Positions 38,370 through 48,200 of a DNA stretch of 53,120 nt are shown one piece after another. Numbering within the stretch: position 1 is the first letter of the stretch; each line of letters begins with the position of its first letter. The notes below the pieces were generated by a model that did not search any database, was not told where the DNA came from, and was given only the letters and a program-made list of their open reading frames with translations. The position numbers and the translations under genes were made by a program. The stretch is from Hymenobacter sp. ISL-91 (GTDB lineage: Bacteria; Bacteroidota; Bacteroidia; Cytophagales; Hymenobacteraceae), in assembly GCF_018613725.1 (NCBI RefSeq), contig NZ_JAGGPS010000033.1, positions 1-53,120 on the forward strand. Direction: 5' to 3'.

Positions 38370-41300
38370 CTATTGCTTGATGACGCGTTGGCTGAACGAC
38401 TGACCGTTGCCCTTCACCTGTACCAGGTAGGTGCCGGTCGGCAGGCTGGTCAACTGCAGAGGCTCCACAGTGCCACCATTCTGGCGGAAGGTGCGCAGCA
38501 CGCGGCCCGTCATATCTACCAGCGTTACCTGGTAGGTGCCGGCTGAGGCTCCGCTCAAGTCGAGCTTAGCATCCTGGGTAGCAGTGGCAGGGTTCGGACG
38601 CACGTCAATCAGCTTGCTGGCCGCAAAGGCGAAGCGCACAGCTTGCACTTCACTCAGAGCTGCGGTACCATCAGTGTCTACCTGGCGCAGGCGGTAGTAC
38701 ACCAGGCCAGCAGGGGCCAGGGCGGCTACCCGCGCATCGGTGAAATCGTAAGTGGTAGCCGATTGGGTCGAGCCCTGGCCTTTCACCTGGCCCACGGCCA
38801 CAAAGCCGCGACCATCGAAGCTGCGCTCAACCACGAAGTGGTCGTTGTTTAGCTCCTGCGCCGTTTTCCAGTTGAGTTGGGCATTCAGGCCGGAAGCCTG
38901 GGCGCTGAAGGATACCAGCGTTACGGGCAGGGGTACTTTCTTATTCTTAGACCGGAAAATGGCTTCTAAGGCATCCAGTCCGGTCCCGCCTACCAGCGGG
39001 GCCGTAGAGGGCGAGCCTCCATAGGCTGGGTCGTACAAGTCTACTAGTCCGTTGAAGTTGTCGTCCTTATAGAACGGGCTGCCATTGTCGAGGAAATTCG
39101 GAATCTTATCCCCGTCGCTATCCTGCAGGAAGGCTGAGTTTCTTGGTCTGCCGGTAGTTGCAATGGCATAGTAGTCAGCCTTGCCCGGGTTATCAATGGC
39201 AAACTTGCGGGCTTTACTTACTATTTCGTCGGCTGCCTCTCCGTTGCCGTTCGTGTCAAAGCCTTCGGTCCAGTCGGCGGTCTGCTCATAAATCGGTTTG
39301 GCGCCATTGCCGGCATTGTCGCCGTCGGAGTCAAAGTCAAACATATCTACGCCTCCAACATTGTCGGTATTCACTACCGTCACGATAGCGCCGTTGCCTT
39401 CGTAAGCATCACGAATGCCGTTTCTATTGGTGTCGATATTGAAGTTGGCCTGGAGCTTATGATCGTTGTATTCCTTCGTCGTCTGCGCCTCTATCTCGTC
39501 CGTAATGCCGTCGTTGTCCGAGTCAATATCCAGGAAATTATAGTTTCTCACCGTCTGGCCGTTCCCGGTAAATGTATCACCATCATTATCGCCCGGGGTA
39601 TATTTGCTCATGGCGTTAGTATCTTCTGTCACAGCGACACTGGTGCGGGTGCCGCTGTAGGTAACAAGAATTGCTTCTACTGCGTCCGGCAGACCGTTCC
39701 TGCCAACGCCAGCGCCGATACCAGCGGGTGGCGCAAAATTAGTGTTGTTGCTGGTTTGGTAAATACGTCCTTCATAGCGTCCAGTAGATGGGTTATAGCT
39801 GCTGGTTACGGTATATCTGTTATTAGTATTAGTGCCGGAAGTAGCCGAAAAAGAAAAGTCTGGATTACGGTTACCGTTGGCTTCGAAGGCATCGGTTAGA
39901 CCGTCGCCATCAGCATCCAAGTCGAAGTGGTTAGGAATGCCGTCTAAGTCGATATCGAAAATGTCGTTTACTCCATCGTTGTTAACGTCGCGGAACATGC
40001 CCAGCACAGGATGCTCGTACTCTGCGTCCAAGTAGCGAATCGGGGCAGTGGCGTCAGCAAAAGACCCCGGGTCTACATTAGTAGTACCAGACATAGCTTC
40101 TACCACATCCAAAACACCATCATTATCATCATCTATGTCAACATTGTCCGTCACGCCATCACCGTCATTATCACAGACGCTTACAGTAATATAGGTCAGG
40201 TTGTTGGCTGTGCTTACAAAGCCATACACCCACGTGTTTACCGTTGCGGCATTACCAGGAGCGGTTGCATCGTTATTGCCCCAAGCGTGGGCCGGGCTGG
40301 TAGTGCCGTTCGGGCTACTGGTGTTCAGGGCCGCAACGTTGGTATCATCCCAGTACAGGTCATCGGCACCAGTTGCAGATGGCCTAATGTTACGTACTAC
40401 AAAGCCCCCTTCGTTATTTTCCGCATCGTAGAGCGGAAAGTTGATGGTAGCACCTCTGTTTGTGAAGTTGTAGGTAATGGTCTGTCCGGCCGGTACACGC
40501 GTCCCGTTTACCAAGCCGTCCCAGATTATGGTTGCCGATGAGCCACCTATTACATTAGTAGTCAGGACGCGGGTATTGCTGCCGTAGGTGATATTGATAT
40601 CAAAGCGGCCGGTTTCAGATGATGAGGTGGTAAAGGCTACTTCCGTGTTGCCGTTGCGGCAATAGGGCTGCGGAGTGATGGTTACCGTTGGCACAATGGC
40701 ACTGGGCCATATGGTTGGGTCAGGGTCATTCACAAAGCTTGGGTATTGCGCGTAAGCCGTATTACCTTCTTGGCTTTTGCGCCGGTCAGCCACCGTGGTG
40801 CGGCCAGGAGCAGCCGTAGAGCCAAACTCGTTGGTAACAAAGAAAAACGCGTATGGACGCAAGCCGGCCAATTCAATGGCCTTTACGTAGTGCGTATTAG
40901 CCGCGCTACGGCTTTCAATGAGCGGGAAAAGTGTGAATTTGCTAGATAGCAGATTAGGTGCTCCTAACGATGAAAAAGCCCAGGACTTGCTGAATAGACG
41001 CCCGTTCTTCACTTGGCTGTCGGTACCAGTCACGGTGAAGTCCCATAGGTTATAAACGCTGTATATACGGTTAGCGCCACTGGTGCCAGTAGTACCGTTA
41101 ACAAAGGTAGTATTACGGGTCTTCAGGTCGTTGAAGTTAGCTTGCGTACCGGAGTTAGTATACTCCCCTTCTTGCGTGAATTCAATGAAAAAGTCACGCG
41201 GAGCATTGGTATTGTTGACGTATTCCAAGGGCTCGTAGCCACCTGCGGCAGGAATAGGCCCGGCAAGCGCCTGGGCGTAATCGTCTATGACGCCAGCTTG

Positions 41301-41750
41301 GTTGGTAGCTAGCAAAGCAGAGTTGCCAGTCGTAGTCCGGTTTAGTATGTTTTGCTTGACAATAGTCCCGTCGCCTGTTCCGTAGCGGAGTGTCAGTACC
41401 AAGTTGCGGTAGCTGGAGCTGTTGTAGTTTGCATCATTAGCCCGCTGCACACCATAAGACAGCTTTTCACCCGGCAGTAGTCGTACGAATAGGCGGTAAT
41501 CTTCACTGAAGGGTACCCCAGCGGGGCTGACCCAGCTGGCGGGCTTCAGGAAGCCGTAGGAGATGTCCACGCCGCCCGAATTCTGGTCGGAGTCATGCAC
41601 CAGATAGCCGCACCGGTCATTGGTGGCAACAGTAAAGGCATTGTTATTGGTACCGGGCGTTAGGTTTTTGGAACCCTCTGCTTGCGCTGACAGACCGTTA
41701 AGCGTCAGCCATACCAGCACTAGTGTTACGATACGTAGGTGTGTTTTCAC
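38370..41750 (-). CDS. Large secreted T9SS cargo protein with calcium-binding-type repeats
   Basis: The 1126-residue protein starts with a signal peptide (to about residue 24) and ends with a type A T9SS sorting domain (RPNPATATQDAKLDLSGASA through VDMTGRVLRTF and SLPTGTYLVQVKGNGQSFSQ), so it should be exported by the type IX machinery and attached to or released from the surface. The first 350 residues are unique. From about 520 to 930 there are many Asp/Asn-rich DxDxDG motifs (DNDGDGVTDNVDIDDDNDGV, DIDSDNDGITDEIE, DSDGDKIPN) as in thrombospondin type 3-like calcium-binding repeats. A fibronectin-like domain (LPVTLVSFSAQASGLNAQLN) precedes the sorting domain. Base composition is visibly more AT-rich than its neighbours. 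The role is probably structural or adhesive; no enzyme domain is seen. Confidence 0.93.
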   Translation of the reverse strand: MKTHLRIVTLVLVWLTLNGLSAQAEGSKNLTPGTNNNAFTVATNDRCGYLVHDSDQNSGGVDISYGFLKPASWVSPAGVPFSEDYRLFVRLLPGEKLSYGVQRANDANYNSSSYRNLVLTLRYGTGDGTIVKQNILNRTTTGNSALLATNQAGVIDDYAQALAGPIPAAGGYEPLEYVNNTNAPRDFFIEFTQEGEYTNSGTQANFNDLKTRNTTFVNGTTGTSGANRIYSVYNLWDFTVTGTDSQVKNGRLFSKSWAFSSLGAPNLLSSKFTLFPLIESRSAANTHYVKAIELAGLRPYAFFFVTNEFGSTAAPGRTTVADRRKSQEGNTAYAQYPSFVNDPDPTIWPSAIVPTVTITPQPYCRNGNTEVAFTTSSSETGRFDINITYGSNTRVLTTNVIGGSSATIIWDGLVNGTRVPAGQTITYNFTNRGATINFPLYDAENNEGGFVVRNIRPSATGADDLYWDDTNVAALNTSSPNGTTSPAHAWGNNDATAPGNAATVNTWVYGFVSTANNLTYITVSVCDNDGDGVTDNVDIDDDNDGVLDVVEAMSGTTNVDPGSFADATAPIRYLDAEYEHPVLGMFRDVNNDGVNDIFDIDLDGIPNHFDLDADGDGLTDAFEANGNRNPDFSFSATSGTNTNNRYTVTSSYNPSTGRYEGRIYQTSNNTNFAPPAGIGAGVGRNGLPDAVEAILVTYSGTRTSVAVTEDTNAMSKYTPGDNDGDTFTGNGQTVRNYNFLDIDSDNDGITDEIEAQTTKEYNDHKLQANFNIDTNRNGIRDAYEGNGAIVTVVNTDNVGGVDMFDFDSDGDNAGNGAKPIYEQTADWTEGFDTNGNGEAADEIVSKARKFAIDNPGKADYYAIATTGRPRNSAFLQDSDGDKIPNFLDNGSPFYKDDNFNGLVDLYDPAYGGSPSTAPLVGGTGLDALEAIFRSKNKKVPLPVTLVSFSAQASGLNAQLNWKTAQELNNDHFVVERSFDGRGFVAVGQVKGQGSTQSATTYDFTDARVAALAPAGLVYYRLRQVDTDGTAALSEVQAVRFAFAASKLIDVRPNPATATQDAKLDLSGASAGTYQVTLVDMTGRVLRTFRQNGGTVEPLQLTSLPTGTYLVQVKGNGQSFSQRVIKQ

Positions 41751-42130
41751 GAAAAGAAAAAAAGAGTAGAAGGTTCGGAGAATGAAGGAGAAGTAGTCGT
41801 TAGTGCTCAGCTATAAGTGAACAAATGTACTGCGCGGGGAAAGGATAAAACCTTTTTATTCGATAAACGTAGGTGGTGGCTCGGTAAACCGGGCAGTTAG
41901 CGGGTAGAAAAAACGGCGCGCCGGGAAGTTCAGCTCTGATGCTCAGATCAGTCTACCACTATTGGTGGCGCCCGATCTTACGAAACAGTTGCTACTGTCG
42001 GATTGCGGGCGGAACAGGAAAGAAGAGGTACACTACTGTGTAGCTTGATCTGTCGTAGGCGGTATTGTCTAACTACTGTTTCAGAACCCAGTGATACTCG
42101 CTTAGCGAACAGACAGTGAGGTTTCGCTCA
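41751..42130. other. Intergenic region upstream of T9SS cargo gene, downstream of malQ
   Basis: No gene is seen in these 380 bp. The left part carries the candidate promoter of the leftward T9SS cargo gene at 41822-41829. The right part follows the malQ stop at 42131, and I found no clean terminator hairpin there. The composition is more AT-rich than coding DNA nearby. Confidence 0.6.
41822..41829 (-). promoter_or_regulatory. Candidate Bacteroidota -7 box (TAnnTTTG) of T9SS cargo gene
   Basis: On the minus strand this reads TACATTTG, an exact TAnnTTTG box as used by the Bacteroidota primary sigma factor. About 20 bp upstream (around 41847-41855) lies GGTTTTATCC, a partial match to the -33 element. 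The distance to the start codon is about 72 bp, giving a leader of about 65 nt. The -33 match is imperfect, so confidence is moderate. Confidence 0.55.
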
Positions 42131-44857
42131 TTACCCCTGCTGCCGCCCACTCCGGTCCACCAGCTCCCGCACCTCGCCGTTAAAGCTCGCCTGCTCCGCC
42201 AACTCCTCCAGCGGCATATGGAAGCGGTACTTCCAGAAGTGGGTGGGGTTGCTGGGCACGTTGATCTGCTCGGCCAGCGGATCGGCGCGGCGTAGCTCGG
42301 CGCTGAGCGCCACCACATCCTGGAGCGGGAAAATGGCCCACATGGCGGGCGAGTGCAGGTGCTGCTCCAGTATTTCGCGGGCCACCCAAGGCTCGCAGAA
42401 TGCCGGGGCCGCCTGCTGCCAGTGGCCCAGCGTGGTTTCAAAGAACCGTTGGGTTTGGGCACGGTCTTCCTCCCACCAGCCGCGCAGGGTGCTCATGTCG
42501 TGCGAGCCGGGGCTCACTACGCTCAGGTAAGGCGCGGTGCCGGGGTGGCCGAACTCGGTGCTGGGGTCGGAGGGCATGCGCTGGATGTGCAGGCCCAGGA
42601 TGCCGAGGTCCTTCATCACGCCGGGCACCGAGGCGGGCACCATGCCCAGATCTTCGCCGCAGATGAGCATGTTGGTGGCCCAGCGTACCGGCGGCAGCTT
42701 GGTGAGGCCCTGCTCGCGCCAGAAGCCCTCGTGGCGCTGGTAGAAAAAGTCGTTGTACAGCGCCTCCAGGCGAGGGCGGCTGGTCTCGTCGAGCTCCCGG
42801 AACGAGCGGCTTAGTGTAAGCGTGATGCGCGGGTGGTAATGGCCGGGCTGCTGGTCGTCGGGCACCAGCAGCACCTCGTTGGCCAGCCCAAACAGGCCGG
42901 TGCGCAGCCAGCGGTAGTAGTCGGCGTGGGCCGGGTCGGCTTCCAGTTTCTCGTTGATAACGGCCTCCGTTTGGCGCTGGGTGCGCACAAACTCCTTTAG
43001 GCGGATAATGCCGTGGCCGGCGTCTTCCATAAACTCATCGAACACCACCTGCGCCTGGCCACCGAATACTTCCTGCACCACGTGCCAGCGGATGTAGGGC
43101 TCACACAGTCGGCCGTAGTCGAACCAGCCCAGGCGCTGCTCAATTTCCTGCTGCGAGAAGGGCAACGCGGGCGAGAAGTGGCCCAGCAGGCCCTCCACCG
43201 AGTGCGCCGGAATTTCCCAGATGCGGAAGAAGCCCAGAATATGGTCGATGCGTAGCGCGTCGAAGTAGCGGGCCAGGTGGCCCATGCGCTGCTGCCACCA
43301 CTGGTAGCCGTCGAGGGCCATCTGCTCCCAGTTGTACGTCGGGAAGCGCCAGTTCTGGCCGGTGGTCGAGAAATCGTCGGGCGGGGCGCCGGCCTGCTGG
43401 TGCAGGTGGTACAGCTCGGGCTGGGTCCAGGCATCCACCGAGTGGCGGTAGATGCCAATGGGCAGGTCGCCCTTCACTACTACGCCCCGCTCGCGGGCAT
43501 AGGCCACGGCCTCGCGCAGCTGCTTATCCAAGTGATACTGAAGGAAGAAGAACAGGCCGAACTCGTCGAAGTCGGCGCTGGCCTCATCGGTAAGCGCCGC
43601 TACCTGGGCCGGCGTGCGGTACTCGGCGGGCCACTGGCTGAAATCGGCCGTGCCGAACCGGTCGCGCAGGCCGCTGAAGGCCGCGTAGGGCAGCAGCCAG
43701 GCCGCCTGCTCGGCGCGGAAGGCGTGGAAGTCAGCATCGGCCAGGAAAGCCTTTTTCTCCTGCTGATACAGCTGGCGGATAAAGCGCCACTTGGCGGCCA
43801 TCATGGGCTCGTAGTCCACAAAGTTGCGGGCGTTGAGCTCGTCGCGCAACTGGGCCAGCTCCTGGCGGGCCGCCGGGTCGCGCAGCTCGGCCACCGCCTC
43901 CAAATTAAGGTACTGCGGGTGCAGGGCAAACACCGAAATAGCGGCGTACGGGTAGCTGTCGACCCAGGTGTGGGTGGCCACGGTGTCGTTGATGGGCAGC
44001 ACTTGCACCAGCTGCAGGCCGGTAGCCACGGCCCAGTCTACCAGCAGTTTCAGGTCGGGGAACTCGCCTACGCCCAGGCCTTGGCGGCTGCGGAGCGAAA
44101 ACACGGGCAGCGCCACGCCGGCCCCGCGCCAGGGCGCAGTCGGGTAGCGGTACTGGTTGTCGGCGAGTATGCGCAGCGTCTGCTGGTTGGTTTCGGGGGC
44201 CAGCAGCCGGTCGTCGCCGGCCTCCAGGTCCACGACCTGGCCGGTGCCGGGGTCCCGGATGCCGTACTTGTAGCGGGTTTCGGCCTCGGGCGTGGCCAGC
44301 ATTACATCGGCCGTCCAGGTAGGGTAATCGGCATCCGACAGCACCAGGGCCCGGGCGGCATCCCAGGCGCCCAGGGCTGCGTCGGAGCCCAGCACGCACA
44401 GCTGTTGCCCGGGCTCCACGCGCGGAGCTGTCAGTTGGAAGCGTACGGCCGGGCCAGCCGTAGCCGGGGCTGCCGGAGCCGCCGGGGCAGGACGGCGGAA
44501 CAGCGCCTCGGTGAAGGCGGCCGTAAATAGCTCATTTTCGGGCTGGGCCGGCGCGCGCCACCAGTCGGCCAGCACCAGCCGGCCAAAGGGGGCTGCCGCA
44601 GCGGGCAGCTCGCGGTTAGGGCCCCACTCCCAGTGCCGGCCGCCGTCGCGCTCATCGAGCAGCAGATACTTATAAGTGGCCCCGGCCAACTGGCCGGCCG
44701 CTACCTCCAGCTCCCGGGTCCAGTGGCCGGAAGCAGCATCGTAGTGCAAAGCCAGGGCAGCCTCGGGAGCCCACTGGCCCAGCGCGGGCAGCGAGCCGCA
44801 AACCACCAGCTGCTGGCCCGGTTCGGTGCGGTAAGGGAGGGTAAAGCGAAGAATCAT
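42131..44857 (-). CDS. malQ: 4-alpha-glucanotransferase (GH77) with two CBM20 domains
   Basis: The 908-residue cytosolic amylomaltase transfers alpha-1,4-glucan segments in maltodextrin and glycogen metabolism. Two N-terminal starch-binding CBM20 modules are visible at about 1-100 (LVVCGSLPALGQWAPEAALA) and 130-225 (LCVLGSDAALGAWDAARALV), as in plant DPE2-like enzymes. The GH77 catalytic residues are nucleophile D538 in ALRIDHILGFFR, acid/base E735 in LICGEDLGMVP, and D787 in SPGSHDMSTLRGWW. ATG 44857 gives an N-terminus that begins directly with the CBM. It has no signal peptide. No other glycogen gene lies in the window. Confidence 0.96.
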   Translation of the reverse strand: MILRFTLPYRTEPGQQLVVCGSLPALGQWAPEAALALHYDAASGHWTRELEVAAGQLAGATYKYLLLDERDGGRHWEWGPNRELPAAAAPFGRLVLADWWRAPAQPENELFTAAFTEALFRRPAPAAPAAPATAGPAVRFQLTAPRVEPGQQLCVLGSDAALGAWDAARALVLSDADYPTWTADVMLATPEAETRYKYGIRDPGTGQVVDLEAGDDRLLAPETNQQTLRILADNQYRYPTAPWRGAGVALPVFSLRSRQGLGVGEFPDLKLLVDWAVATGLQLVQVLPINDTVATHTWVDSYPYAAISVFALHPQYLNLEAVAELRDPAARQELAQLRDELNARNFVDYEPMMAAKWRFIRQLYQQEKKAFLADADFHAFRAEQAAWLLPYAAFSGLRDRFGTADFSQWPAEYRTPAQVAALTDEASADFDEFGLFFFLQYHLDKQLREAVAYARERGVVVKGDLPIGIYRHSVDAWTQPELYHLHQQAGAPPDDFSTTGQNWRFPTYNWEQMALDGYQWWQQRMGHLARYFDALRIDHILGFFRIWEIPAHSVEGLLGHFSPALPFSQQEIEQRLGWFDYGRLCEPYIRWHVVQEVFGGQAQVVFDEFMEDAGHGIIRLKEFVRTQRQTEAVINEKLEADPAHADYYRWLRTGLFGLANEVLLVPDDQQPGHYHPRITLTLSRSFRELDETSRPRLEALYNDFFYQRHEGFWREQGLTKLPPVRWATNMLICGEDLGMVPASVPGVMKDLGILGLHIQRMPSDPSTEFGHPGTAPYLSVVSPGSHDMSTLRGWWEEDRAQTQRFFETTLGHWQQAAPAFCEPWVAREILEQHLHSPAMWAIFPLQDVVALSAELRRADPLAEQINVPSNPTHFWKYRFHMPLEELAEQASFNGEVRELVDRSGRQQG

Positions 44858-45284
44858 CAGATAGCGTAGTCAGGTAGAAAAACCGGCCCGCAAGATACAG
44901 GTTAATAGGCTGGAGCGGCGGATTTTTGCCCCGAAAATCCGCCTATTGTGCTCCGAAAACTGTGGCAAACCGTTCTGCCAATGCCGCATTATCGGCCAGG
45001 CGGTGTCCGGTTGACAGGGCTCGAAAAACGACTATATCGGTCGGTTTAAACACTGCACCGGCCGATTACCGGATTACTGGTCGGTAGCGGGTTGGCGGGG
45101 CCCACTCGACAGTAGGTAGGACCGGGGCGGCCAGCCGTGCTTTAACGGGCAAAGCCAGCCAACCCGACGCCCGTTTTTTTCGTTTGGCTGACTTAACGGC
45201 TGGCCAACCGCGGGAAATCACGGCTGGTCCAGCCTGCAGCCCTTACTGGGCCCTGCATCTCTTCAGACTTCTACTTCTCGTCCT
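44858..45284. other. Divergent intergenic region between malQ and tamB
   Basis: No gene is seen in these 427 bp. It must hold divergent promoters for malQ and the tamB-tamL pair. I saw only weak matches to TAnnTTTG and no inverted repeat comparable to those elsewhere in the window. Confidence 0.55.
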
Positions 45285-48200
45285 TTGCCGGTTTATCTGC
45301 GTCGTATTCTCTATGCCCTGCTCGGGCTTGTCGGGCTGATTCTGCTGTTGCTGGTCGGCCTGTTTTTATACGTTCAGACGCCTTCGGGGCAGGATTTTGT
45401 GGCCAGCCAGGCCCAGAAGTACCTGCGCGACAAGCTGCAGACCGACGTGCGCATCGGCAAGTTTCGCTCCGACCTGCGCAACACCATCAGCTTCGACGAT
45501 GTGTATCTGGCCGACCAGCAGGGCGACACGCTCGTGTCGGTGGGCCACCTGGGTGTCAACATTGATATTTTCGCGCTGCTCGATTCTAAAATCAAAATCA
45601 GCAGCCTGGAGCTCAACGACGGCCGCATTGCCATCAGCCGCACCGAGCCCGACAGCATCTCCAACTACGACTTCATCCTCAACGCCTTCGCCACCGGCGA
45701 CACGGCCACCACAACCCCCACGGCGGCTGACACCACCGGCGCGGGCTTCACCTACGACATCGGCGACGCCAAGCTGACCAACATTCTGCTCACGTATAAG
45801 GATGCGGTGGATGGCCTCGACCTGCGCACGAAAGTGGGCGCGCTGGCCTTGAGCATGGACGAGGTGGACGTGGACAACTCCATCTATAAGGTGAACGAGG
45901 TGGCGCTGAAGAACACGACCATCAACTTCGCGCAAACCAAAATCCCGCCCGACTCACCCGCCGACACGGCAGCCCTCACGCTGCAGTTCGGCCTGCGCAA
46001 AGCCCGGCTCGATAACGTGGCCCTTACGTACCGCAACCAGCCCTCGGCCCAGTACATCAACACCCGCATCGGCGAGGCCGAAATAACGGCCGACAACATC
46101 GACCTGATTAACAGCCGCGTGGCGCTAGACAAGCTCACGTTGCGCAACACTACGTTTGCCTACGCCCAGAACGAGGAAGTGCCCACCGAGCAGCGCGTCA
46201 TCAACCCCGCCGAGGCCGTGCGCGACCTCAACAAGTCGGTGGAAAACGCTACCAACCAGGAAGCTAGCTGGGTTGTCACGCTCAACGAGTCCGACATCAG
46301 CGGCGTGGATGTGGCCTTTGACAATTTCAACGAGCCGCGCCTGAAAAGCAAAGTGCGCGGCATGGATTACAACCACCTCAAGTTCAGCAACCTCACGCTG
46401 AATACCGAGAACCTGCGCTACTCCGAAAACAGCACCACCGGCCGCATCATGCAGCTCTCGGGCCAGGAGCAGAGCGGTTTTGCCGTGACCCGCGCCCAGG
46501 CCGACGTGGTATTCGACTCGACCCAGACCCGCCTTGATAACCTCGACCTCGTAACGCCCCACACCCGCATCCGGCGCACGCTGGCCATGCAGTACCAGAG
46601 CCTCGACGCCATTGCCGACGACCTGGCCAACCTGCGGCTGGAGGCCGATTTGCGCGACACCCGCCTGGGCTTCCGTGACATTCTGTACCTGGCGCCCGAC
46701 CTGATTGACACGCCGCCCTTCACGACCGGTCCCAACCAGTCGGTGCTGCTGAGCGGCAAAGTGAGCGGCCGGGTAAGCGACCTGCGCATTCAGGGCCTGG
46801 AAGTAGTGGGCCTGCGCAACACCCAGCTGGTGGCCAGCGGCCGCATTCAGGGCCTGCCCGAAACCGACCGTCGCCTGTACGCCGACCTCAACATCCAGAA
46901 GTTCGTCACCACCAACGCCGACATTCGGAGCCTGGTACCCCGGGGCACGATTCCGGCCGGCTACTCGCTGCCACCGCTTATGCGCGTGAGCGGCACGTTT
47001 AAGGGCCGGCCCACGGCGCTGGTATTCGATACCGATTTGAAGGCCACCACCACCTATGGCAACCTGGCCGCCCAGGTAAACGTGGGCGCGGGTCCCGCAG
47101 GCCAGGAGCCGGTGCGGGCCGTGTTCAGCACCCAGCAGCTGAATGTGGGCAAGCTCATCGGCGACCCGACCATTGGCACCGTTACGGCCAGCAGCACGCT
47201 GACGGGCCGCGGCGGCCTCGACCCCAACCAGCTGCGCGGCCAGCTGAACGCCAACGTGCAGCAGGCTACCTACAACGGCTACACCTACCGCGGCATCGTG
47301 GCCAAGGTTGACATCGACCGCAACCGCTACGTGGTGGATGCCAGCAGCAAGGACGACCCCAACCTCAACCTCGATCTGCTGGCCACCATTGACCTGCGCA
47401 ACGCCTCCAACCCCACCTATACCGTCGACCGGCTGAACCTGCGCGGGGCCAACCTCACGGCTCTGGGCTTTTACACCGGCGGCAACCTGAGCGTGCAGGG
47501 CGACTTGCAGGCTAACCTGAGCGGCTCCGACCTGAATACCATCAATGGCACGTTCTCGGGCAACCGCATTGCCATTGTGAGCGACGGCAAGCCGTTTGTA
47601 CTCGACTCGGTGAGCGGGCGGATTCTGCAGCGCACTGGCCGCACCGAGGTGGACTTCGCCAGCTCGGTGGCCGACCTCACGCTGCGCGGCAATACCCGCC
47701 TCGGCGACATTGCCACGGCCCTGGAGCAGCACATCGACCGCTATTTCGCCCTGCCCGGCGTGCAGTACCGGCCCGGCGGGCCTTACCGGCAGTTCACGTT
47801 TGAGGCCCAGGTGAAGGAGCCCAAGGTGTTCAGCGCCTTCGTACCCGACCTGCAGCAACTCACGCCCTTCAAGCTTACGGGCAGTTTCGACAGCCGCGAG
47901 GCCGACCTGCGCCTGAATACCCGCATTGCCCGCATCAAGTACGCCGGTTACCAGCTCGATTCGTTGCGCTTCGCCGTGTCATCCGACCCCCAGAAGCTCG
48001 ACTACGGGCTGCGGCTCGACCAGATTACCCAGGACACCACGCTCAACCTGCCCAACCCTACCCTGAATGGCAGTATTGCCGACAACAAGGTGGGTACTGA
48101 GTTGCGCATTGCCCGCAACGACAGCACCGTAAACCTCGATTTGGGCGGCGTACTGCAGGTGTATGAGCGGGGCACGACCTACGGATTCAGCTTCGACCCC

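Noticed and set aside
42073..42462. Extra small gene overlapping the end of malQ
   Set aside because: It is a frame-shifted reading of the malQ C-terminus with no own features.
46125..47858. 577-codon open frame on the minus strand inside tamB
   Set aside because: It is antisense to a clear TamB protein with low-complexity composition and no domain; a shadow of high GC content.
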